From: Euclidia mi
Lineage: Eukaryota > Arthropoda > Insecta > Lepidoptera > Erebidae
Direction of reading: 5' to 3'
NCBI GenBank assembly: GCA_944739405.2
Contig: OX123197.2
Coordinates: 1,991,501 to 2,055,500 of the forward strand
Length of the DNA: 64,000 nucleotides
Part shown: piece after piece, positions 55,457 through 64,000 of the stretch
Layout of the letters: each line of letters begins with the position of its first letter
Position numbering within the stretch: the first letter of the stretch is position 1
Position numbers and translations under genes: made by a program
Notes under the pieces: model-generated
What the model was told of the DNA's origin: nothing
Database searches by the model: none
What the model saw: only the letters and a program-made list of their open reading frames with translations

Positions 55457-55519
55457 ATATATAAGGCAAAAGTGAAAGGGACAGGTTCGTCCTGTCCCTT
55501 TCACTTTTGCCTTATATAT
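55457..55519. repeat. Perfect 29-bp inverted repeat with 5-base loop
   Basis: Left arm 55457-55485 (ATATATAAGGCAAAAGTGAA...GGACAGG), loop TTCGT, right arm 55491-55519, exact reverse complement. It sits directly at the 5' edge of the LINE fragment that follows. It may be a fold-back made by template switching, or a small hairpin RNA source; the sequence alone does not decide. Confidence 0.9.
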
Positions 55520-55737
55520 GGAAGACAGGAAGACCTAGGCGGACGTTCTCTGACCAGATTGGAGTCATCCAAAAAACAGGACAGGTTAGAAGTACCCTGA
55601 ACAGAAGAGCATGCATGAGGAATCTGATGAGAGTGAATGAAGCAAGAGAGATATGTCAGGATCGTTGCAAATGGCGTTCCGTAGTCTCTGCCTACCCTTC
55701 CGGGAAACAGGCGTGAGTCTATGTATGTATGTATGAA
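55520..55737 (+). mobile_element. LINE 3'-end fragment (RTE-like C-terminus), forward
   Basis: Encodes RPRRTFSDQIGVIQKTGQVR, STLNRRACMRNLMRVNEARE and KWRSVVSAYPSGKQA with a stop at 55714-55716, then a tail AGTCTATGTATGTATGTATG. I associate this C-terminus with an RTE-like LINE RT. 5'-truncated. Reverse relative at 42164-42310. Confidence 0.72.
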
Positions 55738-56399
55738 ACAGAAACATTCTGTATTCCACCCTTAGCTTAAAGGAATCTTACAAATATTTAATCATAACGA
55801 CCGAGTGCAGATTGCTCGGTAAGTTAAGTGGATTAACTCGGCTCAACCATGGGATAAGTTGTATGTAACGGCTTGGATGTTGTAATGTTATCCGTAGCGC
55901 GTGTGTGCTTTGGAAGGGAATTGATATTAATTTTAATGAGTATGTTCTTATTATTTTTGGTGGATGTTAAAGAAATGACATTAACCGCACAAATTAACTA
56001 CCTATTTTTATGTATAAGTAGTAATAAATACCTTCGCTTTTCCCACGTTTAAATCTGGTTAAATAAACTTGTATGATGTTTAATAATATACAGATCGCGA
56101 AAGTTTAAAAACATTGGTAACTGTTTCGCTAGTAATTAATTAAAATGAATTCGTTTTCTTTTAGAACTTTCTTAACCTACATTTATGTGAGGGTACGACT
56201 TTTAAACTTTAATTATATATTTATATTTATGAAAGTGGTTTTATAATATGATTACAATCGTATTCAATGTAAATGTAGGGCAATAGTGCCGTTTAATGAC
56301 AAAGTCTAACTCATTAAGGCACTTAGGTCACCATGCATGGGTCGATTATGAATATTACATTTACAAATTAAGTACCTTTTTAATGATTCTACATTTACA
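55738..56399. other. No recognisable gene
   Basis: AT-rich interval between two LINE insertions; nothing supported. Confidence 0.4.
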
Positions 56400-56432
56400 A
56401 TTATTGAACAGATCTCATCATTCTCATCACGA

Positions 56433-57197
56433 TTGAACAAAATTATCAAACTAACACAAAAGTCTCAAAACAGTGACTATATTAATAAGGCCAAAAACAA
56501 ATGTAAAGCAACTTGGGCTGTAATAAATAGTAATAAACTAAAACCACCGAATGACTACATTCAGCATAATATTATCAACAATGACAATATTATAAGTGAT
56601 CCTATAGAAATTGCCAATAAATTTAATGACTTCTTTGTAAATCAAGTCATGCAGTTAGTTCCTGACCAACCCCAAGTAATCATTCCAAACTATCCTCGAT
56701 CAATATTTATGACACCAACAACTCCAAATGACATCAATAAAATTATCATGAACTTAAAAAGCACAAATAGTACTGGTTTTGACGATATATCTGCTAAAAT
56801 ATTGAAATTTGTGTCTCTGAAACTATCACATGTGCTTAGTCATTTAATAAATCTATGCATATTACATGGTGTATTTCGAGAAATCTTAAAAATTACCATA
56901 GTCAAACCCTTATTTAAAAAAGATGACAAGCATAATATGAGCTGTTACCGCCCTATTGCACTGGTTCCAGTCATTTCAAAGATAATTGAAAAAGTTATAT
57001 ACAATAGCATATATAGTTTTTTAGAAATCAACTACCTCTTATGTGATGAACAAGTTGGTTTTCGAAAAAATAAATGCATTAATATGGCAATATATAGTTT
57101 TCTTAATACTATTAATTCTAATTTAGATAAAGGAAATCAGTCATGCGCTCTGTTTATGGATCTCACTAAAGCATTCGATCACGTGGATCACAAACTA
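56433..57197 (+). pseudogene. LINE D reverse transcriptase, first part
   Basis: RT fingers and palm start: STNSTGFDDISAKILKFVSL, HNMSCYRPIALVPVISKIIE, VGFRKNKCINMAIYSFLNTI, ALFMDLTKAFDHVDHKL. The first Met marked here is arbitrary because the element is 5'-truncated. The open frame beyond 57197 enters the transposon and is not LINE sequence. Confidence 0.8.
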
Positions 57198-58749
57198 CAC
57201 ACACCGGCACAATTAGGGGAACACAAAAGAAAAGTCGATTTTTTCCAAACTTTCGGGTATCTTGACAAGTTTTTATTATTTATGTGTTAATTCCTTCTTT
57301 GGAAGCTATCTTAAGTGCAAATTTGTCATTTAAAAGTGTATTAAAAGATTTTATGAAACTTTAAGAATTTACTGACACTTAATGTTAGAATAGCTTCTGA
57401 TAAGATCTTTCTTAGGTTCAGTGTAAAGTGACTGTGGGTCATTCCACTGTTTATTTTTGAACTGTGTACACGTTCTTGATACAAAATGAGTGATTTGCCA
57501 GCAACTTCGGTGGCTAAGGCTGTAACCATGATCGGAGAAGGGCATACTCACCGCTCGGTAAGCCGAGCCTTAGGTGTATCGACTTCAGTGATTCACCGCA
57601 TTGTTTGCCACTATAGGGAGACGGGATCTTACGTGCGCAGTCGAGGACAGGGCAGAAATCGTGCTACAAGTGCCGTTGATGACCAATTTATCACCATTGA
57701 AACTTTGAGAAATCGTCGACAAACCGCTGTTTCGACGCGAAATCAACTGGCTGAGGTCTGTAACGTAAATGTTAGTGAACGGACGGTTAGAAGACGTCTT
57801 AACGAAGTTGGATTAAGGTCTTACGTTCCAGCGAAAGCACTGAAACTCGAGGTAGCTCATCGTGTAGCAAGATTAGCCTTCGCTCGTGAGCACCGAGATT
57901 GGACAAGTGAGTGGGGTCGTGTTTTATTCACTGATGAGGGCTGCTTTTGTGTCAATTTTGTGGATGGGAGGGAAAGGATGTGGAGGTATCGAGGTGAACG
58001 ATACAACCAGACTAACTTCACGGAAACGGTGTCATATGGTGGAGGGTCAGTAATGGTATGGGATGGCATATGTTTAGGAGCCCGCACAGAGTTAGTGCTC
58101 ATTGAAAATGGATCTCTCACTGCGCACCGATACGTAACAGAGGTTTTAGAACCACATGTCATGCCTTTTGCCCCATTTATAGGCCAAAATTTCATTTTTA
58201 TGCATGATGATACATGCCCTCACACTGCGAGTATAGTGAATAGCTACCTCCGTGAGGTTGGTATCAATCAAATGGACTGGCCAGCGCGATCACCGGACAT
58301 GAACCCAATAGAACACGCTTGGGACATTCTGGGAAGAAGAGTTTTACAGTGAAAACCAGCTCCCAGGAATGTTGAAGAGCTGAAACTGGCTTTGGTGGAA
58401 GAGTGGGACAATTTACTCCAAGAAATGATCGACAGCCTTATTCAGAGCATGGGAAATCGTATACAAGCTCTGTTAAGAGCCCGCGGAGCCAATACTCGAT
58501 ATTAATTTCAATAATTTTGTGTAATTAAAAGAAAAAATAAATTTAAAATCTCACCGTAAAATGTTTTATTTTGCTAGTTTTCGCAATTCAGGTGTATTTT
58601 CTAAAAACTTGCCAATACGTAGCTTCTTTTGCTTTAATTTAAGATATTTTAAGACTTTGTATTTATTTTATAACTGCAAAAAAATATAGAAACTATATTA
58701 ATTGAAAAAATCGACCTTTCTTTTGTGTTCCCCTAATTGTGCCGGTGTG
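57198..58749 (+). mobile_element. Tc1-like transposon II, complete
   Basis: 1552 bp with TIRs of about 46 bp (left CACACACCGGCACAATTAGG..., right end ...CCTAATTGTGCCGGTGTG), one internal mismatch and one extra CA on the left. TA flanks on both sides (57196-57197, 58750-58751). Inserted in LINE D. Confidence 0.9.
57486..58505 (+). pseudogene. Tc1-like transposase II, single nonsense codon
   Basis: 339 codons. N-terminal HTH region (AVTMIGEGHTHRSVSRALGV; VIHRIVCHYRETGSY), GRNRATSAVDDQF, second HTH (SERTVRRRLNEVGLR), DD34E catalytic residues: VLFTDEGCF, FMHDDTCPHTA and SPDMNPIEHAWDILG. A TGA at 58350-58352 stops it just after the catalytic Glu (RRVLQ stop KPAPRN). The same frame then runs on to TAA 58503 (LLRARGANTRY). 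ATG 57486 is 20 bases after a long AT stretch and fits family length. Different from Tc1 I (HDD against QDN-type second motif). Confidence 0.9.
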
Positions 58750-58751
58750 TA

Positions 58752-59590
58752 TATTATTGGATAAACTGTATGCCTACGGTATCCGAGGTAACGTACAGAA
58801 CTTAATTAGGTCATATCTTGAAAATAGAAGTCAGGCAACACAGATCACTAGAATATGCCACAAAGCGACTAACAAATTATATCTCGGCACATAAAAAGGT
58901 AACTTTTGGGGTCCCTCAGGGAAGTGTGCTAGGCCCGCTTTTGTTTATTTTATATATTAATGACATGCCGAGATTTATAAATTATAAAACTGTACTTTTC
59001 GCAGACAATAGCACGATCATATTTACTGGCAATGACAGCCTTGAGATTGAACATAATATGAATTCTGCATTGACAGGAGTCATTGGCTGGTTGAGATCGA
59101 ATAATTTAAGTATTAATCTTGCAAAAACTAAATATATGATATTTAGAAATAAAATAAATAAACTGGGTAACATGAACATTAACTACTTAGGACACTATAT
59201 TGAAGAAGTTGAAGTGACAAAATTTTTAGGAATGTTCCTTGACTTACGCTTGATTTTGGACTGCACACGTAGACTCATTATGCTTCAAACTTAATCAGTT
59301 CTCTTACGCGTTATATGTTTTGTCTAAAACAGTTAACAGAGCAGCTGTTATTACAGCATATCAGGGGCATGTTAAACCTCTGTTGAGGTATGGAGTAATG
59401 TTCTGGGGTAACTCTTTAGATAAGGAAAAAGCATTTAGGGCGCAAAAGAGGTACGTGAGGGCTATTTGTAGACTGAAGCAAACCGATAGCTGTAGACCCT
59501 TTTTTAAAGAACTTAACTTACTTACGCTGCCATGTATTTATATCCTGGATGTAGTGCTCTTTGTTAAAAAAATTGGTTGCCTGTAAAGTC
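58752..59590 (+). pseudogene. LINE D reverse transcriptase, middle part
   Basis: LDKLYAYGIRGNVQNLIRSY continues the RT; a frameshift near 58880 precedes VTFGVPQGSVLGPLLFILYI and LFADNSTIIF, where the second catalytic Asp is Asn. A further shift near 59290 precedes HVKPLLRYGVMFWGNSLDKE and CRPFFKELNLLTLPCIYILD. A dead copy by both frame and active-site loss. Confidence 0.8.
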
Positions 59591-59606
59591 GGTATACGGG
59601 CGAAAG

Positions 59607-59845
59607 TTTTACGTGACAACGACTTTGAGTGGTAAAATAATTTTAATGTGAATATTCATTCGTATAGTAGGAAGAAGGATGAAAGACGCGTGCCTTTCAC
59701 TTTTTATGTCTGTCTCTCTCGCTCTTAGGCGGGACGCGTGCCTCTCACTCGCTCTCATTGTGAGCGCATAACGTGAGCGGAGCGTAACGCAGTTTCTTGA
59801 AGTGTCACCCGGCAAACCAATTTATAAGACGTTGTCACGTCAAAA
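59607..59845 (+). mobile_element. MITE with CGTGACAACG terminal repeats
   Basis: About 239 bp. Left end TTTTACGTGACAACG (59607-59621), right end CGTTGTCACGTCAAAA (59830-59845), inverted. Non-coding, inserted in LINE D. Its right 80 bases recur at 54840. Confidence 0.75.
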
Positions 59846-60180
59846 AATAATCACTTACTTGAAACATAGCATAGCTGGCGACACAATTTGCGAATTCGAT
59901 TTCCTAGTAACAAGACTTCACTAATGAATAAGAGTGTTTTGTGTATGATTCCTCGAATCTATAATCATTTACCGAATAAGTACCGTTCTTGAGGAAACCA
60001 ATTTTATTCATTTAAAAGCAGTGTTAAGAAACTACTTCTTAACAAAGGTTACTACGGTGTCAAAGAGTATCTTGAGGACAACATTTTGTTAATTTAGGCA
60101 TACCATTATGTAATTTTCCTATAACATTTCATTTTTTATATTATATTGGTGTAATCAATAAATTTAAATTTATACTGTTT
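59846..60180 (+). pseudogene. LINE D C-terminal remnant
   Basis: VLCMIPRIYNHLPNKYRS, one TGA, FKSSVKKLLLNKGYYGVKEY, LEDNILLI and a stop near 60097; this is the usual end of this LINE type (IFNKLP...FK..LK..LL). It belongs with 58752-59590 across the MITE. Confidence 0.7.
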
Positions 60181-60909
60181 ATTAAATTTTCTTCTCCATT
60201 ACCTTACATACTTAAATATTGACATCATGTAAATGCTATTCTCAAGAACATATTTTATTTTGTTTTGGTTTTATCTGTGACATACATTATGTAATATTGT
60301 AATTTAATGTATGCAAGACTATAATATTTTAATTTTATTTGACACTAATTCCTCGACCTCAATGCAGATCAGCTCAACAAGCTCGACCGCCTTCTCAATA
60401 ATTGCATTAGATTTGTTTTCAATCTCCGCAAATATGATCATATCACAGAGCACCGATTAAAGTTACGATGGTTACCCATTCGTCAACGGCGTAGCTTACG
60501 TACTTTGTGTACTCTCTATTCTTTATTGCACTCCCCACATGCTCCTGCGTATTTAACTCCTCACTTTCAATTTCTTTGTAATATACATGAGAAAATTCTC
60601 GTTCCTCAAATAACCTTCTTCTCCTTTGTCCTTCTCACACTTCTAGCCTTGTACATTCTTCGTTTAACATTCAATCTATCCTTCTCTGGAATGCTCTCCC
60701 TCTCGATATCAGGATGTCGACTAGCCGTTTCACATTTAAAACCAGAGTTCGCCAGACTTTCATAGACGCTCAAACTGAATCATCGTAGGATTATCATCTA
60801 TTTATTTTGTATGTATATAGTTATATTGTATATATGGAAAGTATTTTGTATTATATAGGTATATGTATAATATATATGTATATAGATAAGGTATGTAAGT
60901 ACTATATTA

Positions 60910-60917
<8 letters not shown>

Positions 60918-60970
<53 letters not shown>
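60918..60970. repeat. (TA)n microsatellite, left segment
   Basis: About 26 TA units, ending exactly at the mariner-like TIR. Continues after the insert at 62261-62281 and, past the SINE, at 62650-62714. Confidence 0.9.
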
Positions 60971-60972
<2 letters not shown>

Positions 60973-62260
60973 ACATGTAACAAGTTTAATGCACATCCTG
61001 AAAGTACTTTGTTCAGAATCGGCTACTGAATCCATATCTGACATTTTTAATATCATTATTTTTAAATCCTAAAATAATTAAAATTACGTAAATTATAGTC
61101 ACTCATTGCTTTGAAAAGTCGAAATATACGAAAATAAACCTTAAGTCAACGTAGAACGGCTTCTTTTTAAATGCATTTGTTTAATGGTTCCACGTATAGG
61201 AACGCACACATTAATACAACATAACAGTCGGTACAAGACAATAACACACAATTGGCTACCAAAATATCTATCATCTTTCTTTCGCTTACGTATTAACAGC
61301 GGGAAAGAGCGAGACGTAATGTGTCTCACTTGTCACCGTCGCGTCGGTCGCCCGCGCTGGTAGGTACAGCGCCGGCCGGGCGGCCATTGTTGCGCTTAGA
61401 TAAATAAAATTAGTCATCTACCTGGATTCTCTGTGAGTGTAGTGAAAAAAAATGTTTAACAAGTTTACTTGTTTATTTACAAAAAGTGTATTATCAACAT
61501 GATGGTGCTCCGCGCATTTTACGTAGAACGTTCGAGATCGTCGTGAAGTCGAATACAAGGAGCGCTGGATCGATCGCGGCGGTCCTGTCCAGTAGCCTCC
61601 TAGGTTGCCTGACTTGACGCCCCTGGACTTTTGCTTTATGGGGACATACCTATTAAACCACTATTTAATTGTGACGAGACAACAAGTGCCGGGGAGTTAA
61701 AATAAGATATCAGCTGCTTTTGAAACAGTGAAAAGAAACATTGTGTGTGTGAACTAAAGGAATAGGTATTTGAGCCAGGTGGTGGACACCTGATGTCAGC
61801 ATTTTAAAAAGAGGACGCCGAACAAGTGACAATAAGCCCGTGAGTCATTTGGTTATTCTATTATTGTAAAAAAATTATGATTCACAACTTTAAACACGCC
61901 GTTCTTCTTTAATTCTCTCATTGATAACCTTTTACTTTAATTTCTAATGTATTAATAATGCTAACTAGGTATGATTATTATGATTAAATTAAGGTAGTCA
62001 CAATAAACCTAACGATGTTAAAAAATGATAAACCGTATCGTATTTCGCTGTCGTTTGTTTACCACAGCAAACGTTTCGTGTGATTGTGTGCGTGCGCAGG
62101 TTTGTAGTGACCACGCGTTTTACTTATAATCAAGTTAATACTTTCGATAAAAAACAATGTTTAGGTTAATAAAAAAAATATTTCAATGCATGCATTATGA
62201 TTATAACAAGGTTTTCTAATTGGGGTGTCTGAGGATGTGCGTTATTTCCGTTACACGTTG
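60971..62260 (+). mobile_element. Mariner-like DNA transposon, relic with TIRs
   Basis: Left end CAACATGTAACAAGTTTAAT... and, inverted at the right, CAACGTGTAACGGAAATAAC..., both continuing GCACATCCT; 22 of 29 positions agree. TA repeats lie on both sides, as expected for TA-targeting elements. It contains a DDE transposase relic. 1290 bp. Confidence 0.75.
61495..61805 (+). pseudogene. DDE transposase remnant
   Basis: HDGAPR at the second catalytic Asp region, then EYKERWIDRGGPVQ, a stop, PPRLPDLTPLDFCFMG, ISAAFETVKRNIVCV, EPGGGHLMSAF, in shifting frames. This matches insect mariner/Tc1-related proteins with WIGRGGP.WPPRSPDLTPLDFFLWG and a C-terminal GGHFEH. Heavily decayed. A GC-rich stretch at 61333-61390 lies upstream, within the element. 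Confidence 0.72.
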
Positions 62261-62281
62261 TATATATATATATATATATAT

Positions 62282-62646
62282 CATCCTCTTAGCGTTATCC
62301 CAGTTTCAATCTGGGGTCCGCTTTCTAGTCTAACCGGATTTGGCTGAATATAAGCTTTTCCACGGAGCGACTGCCTGTCTGACCTTCGCAACCCGAAGGG
62401 ATAGCGATATTCCATGGTTTAGACTAGTGTCAGTTTATTTAGAAGGTACTGAAGCCTGTAACGACTGTCAAAGATCTTCATGACAACCGGGACCGACGGC
62501 TTAACGTGCTCTCCGAGGCACGGGACAAGCGATAATTAACAATTCAATACGCACATAACTCCGAAAAGTCATTGGTGCGCGCCGTGGATTCGAACCCGAT
62601 ACCCTCTGCATGGCAGTCTGTTGGTATATCCACTCGACTATCGCTG

Positions 62647-62651
<5 letters not shown>
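62282..62651 (-). mobile_element. SINE beta, reverse copy in a TA tract
   Basis: Minus strand: AAGGCAGCGATAGTCGAGTG (box A region), box B GGTTCGAATCC (62586-62596), ACTTTTCGGAGTTATGTGCG, GAATATCGCTATCCCTTCGG, ending GGGATAACGCTAAGAGGATG. Same family as 53924-54320. TATATA lies on both sides. Confidence 0.78.

Positions 62652-62714
<63 letters not shown>
62650..62714. repeat. (TA)n microsatellite, right segment
   Basis: About 32 TA units directly after SINE beta; the translated 'IYIYIY' open frames here are artefacts. Confidence 0.9.
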
Positions 62715-62718
<4 letters not shown>

Positions 62719-62970
62719 TAGGTTTCTATCTAAGATTCAATGCAAATTTATGAATTGCACCTATTACTTGTATCTCTGCATCACCCAAAGGTTGACTGGC
62801 AGATAATGCCTACGGCATTAAGTCCGCCTCTGTACAATTTATGTGCATAAAGTTTAAATAAATAAATAATAAATAAAATTTCATATTACTTTTGTTTTGC
62901 ATTGGCTCATTCGAATTACTATTACTTTTGATTTGTATTAACATTATGTTTGAAATAGAAATATTATTAG

Positions 62971-64000
62971 TGATAGGTCAAGTCGATTATATCGATTTAG
63001 TAACGTTTAGTTTAGTCTATTGAAAATTTCTGACTATGGTCACACTGAACTGTCAGCTTCCCTTTCCGGAAAAGACTTGTTTGTGAGCACACCTTTTGCA
63101 TTTCGTGTGAATTGTATAATTGAACTAAATTGAGTAAACCCTCGTAAAACTGCCGCTTTTGACTTCCGGCAAAGTTTGTGATAAATTCGTGACATATTTA
63201 ACATTTGTGAAAAGTTTTGTGAACCGCAAACGTGCATCGTGGTCTGGAGTAGGACTTCGCCGAATTGGATTCTGTGGTATTTATTCGATTCTCTTGTTAT
63301 TTTGGCCAAAATTATGAGTTAATCTTATAGGTCCACTCAAGAACATCATCAGGAGCATCAGTAAGATTTGGTAAGATATCTCATATTAATATTATGTTTT
63401 GTATTCATTCACTGTGCAATCGCAGTAATAGTGTTTAGATCCTTTGCCTTGGGCTAAGACTGGATGAATTAATCGCTTCCACTGATCTCTGTAAAACTTA
63501 CCCATTCTTAGCCCGAACTCTAGACATAATTTTTGGTGCAGAGCTGTAGTTTAAACTTAGGCGTTGATTGTATCTGAACTCAGATTGGTGTTGTATGAGC
63601 TATATATCTCATTTGTAAACAGTGTTATAGTGTTCTCAGGTCAGTATTGTCTAAAATACATAATATTTAAATGTATAAGTTGACCTAGATAATTTGAAAC
63701 ACATTGTCATACATAACCTCAATCAGTAATTGTTTGTCTTGTATTGTTGAAATCTAGCAATAACCTGTTGTTGTTAGCATTAATAAGTCAGTTTGTTTGG
63801 ATACATAACAGCTGTATGCATCAATAAATTAAGTAAATTTAGTTTATTGCATATATTCATAAACATTATAACAGCCAACTTGACCTTGCCACTTGGGCAG
63901 GTCACATTAATAAACTTTTGTTTTGTTATAATATATAGATATTATTATTAGGTAACACATACTATTACTATTGTATATCTCAAATAACACAGCTAGTCTG
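62971..64000 (+). repeat. BEL/Pao-type LTR, forward, runs off the window
   Basis: Begins TGATAGGTCAAGTCGATTAT and keeps colinear blocks with the minus-strand BEL leader at 23532-24634: TGACTATGGTCACACT, TTTTGGCCAAAAT, TAATCTTATAGGTCCACTC, GACTGGATGAATTAATCGC, CAACTTGACCTTGCC, TTTTGTTATAATATAT, GGTAACACATA, ACACAGCTAGTCTG. Diverged, so a different copy or subfamily. Non-coding; the small minus-strand frame at 63040-63309 is chance. Internal genes, if any, would lie beyond 64000. Confidence 0.65.

Larger units (their letters stand above)
56400..60180 (+). mobile_element. Non-LTR retrotransposon D, split by Tc1 II and a MITE
   Basis: 5'-truncated LINE in three pieces: 56400-57197, 58750-59606, 59846-60180. 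It ends with ATCAATAAATTTAAATTTA (about 60150-60170). Related to LINE C in RT and C-terminal motifs but a different family. The Tc1 element sits at a TA inside the codon series for HKLL, and removal of it with one TA restores the frame. Confidence 0.8.
60355..62880 (+). mobile_element. LINE (family A relative), 5'-truncated, with two elements in its (TA)n tract
   Basis: 60355-60765 encodes an RT C-terminus (LDRLLNNCIRFVFNLRKYDH; RLKLRWLPIRQRRSLRTLCT), clearly related to LERLQNFCIRFIFGLRKYDH of LINE A; frameshifted after NIHEKILVP. The 3' UTR enters a TA tract (60918-60970), resumes at 62261-62281 and 62650-62714, and ends with ACCCAAAGGTTGACTGGCAG...GGCATTAAGTCCGCC and AATAAATAAATAATAAATAA (62785-62880). 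The joining of these parts is inferred from order and from the split TA tract. Confidence 0.65.

Noticed and set aside
62621..62806. IYIYIY open frame
   Set aside because: Translation of the (TA)n microsatellite.
63040..63309. 89-codon minus-strand frame
   Set aside because: Lies inside the BEL-type LTR and opposite to it; not kept in the related LTR at 23532-24634.

Overview
This 64 kb window is eukaryotic and almost certainly from a moth or butterfly (Lepidoptera). It is about two-thirds A+T and holds no operons. It is dominated by transposon types and LINE/SINE tails that I recognise from lepidopteran genomes: Helitrons ending in GCGGG...CTAG, LINE tails with a GATAAGGCCGCC hairpin, tRNA-derived SINEs, BEL/Pao and Ty3/Gypsy LTR elements, Tc1-like transposons and an RLE-bearing R2-like retrotransposon. 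I see no rRNA gene, no functional tRNA gene and no CRISPR. All family names come from motif recognition by eye, not from a search.

The only clear host gene is a receptor-type guanylate cyclase on the + strand. One GC-rich exon (29803..29979) encodes the start of the kinase-homology domain, with an AVKK lysine motif and a GTAAGT donor. A second exon (41963..42034) encodes a later segment (LDWNFR..LVHDIV). The roughly 40 codons expected between them are not in the 12 kb separating them. Right after the second exon lie three decayed copies of it, so an exon was tandemly duplicated and then lost.

Layout. 1-2914: end of a Helitron with Rep/helicase. 2920-7315: broken LINE (family A). 8367-8823: possible small two-exon gene. 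9491-11100: Helitron relic (-). 11101-15766: a dispersed repeat split by a 3.6 kb RLE retrotransposon (-), itself split by a short insert. 16248-19779: copy 1 of a large direct repeat (copy 2 at 36971-41085). 19780-24634: BEL/Pao copy (-), truncated exactly where copy 1 ends. 24637-25040: SINE alpha in a composite repeat. 25260-29705: LINE family B with PHD-finger ORF1. 29803-29979: guanylate cyclase exon. 30590-35155: full-length LINE A with both ORFs open. 35284-35485: SINE alpha (-). 41963-42590: second guanylate cyclase exon and its dead copies. 42960-43208: RLE element fragment.

44276-53782 is a three-level nest: a Tc1-like transposon with TA-flanked TIRs contains LINE C, which contains a young Ty3/Gypsy element. 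That element has near-identical LTRs, a GTAT target duplication, open gag and pol, and a canonical -1 frameshift heptamer. 53924-54320: SINE beta. 55457-55519: a perfect 29-bp hairpin. 56400-60180: LINE D hosting a second Tc1 element and a MITE. 60355-62880: LINE A fragment whose (TA)n tract took both a mariner-like transposon and SINE beta. 62971-64000: a second BEL-type LTR in + orientation, running off the window.

The locus reads as a large, repeatedly invaded intron. Most elements are dead; the Gypsy element at 46793-52669 and the LINE at 30590-35155 look coding-competent.
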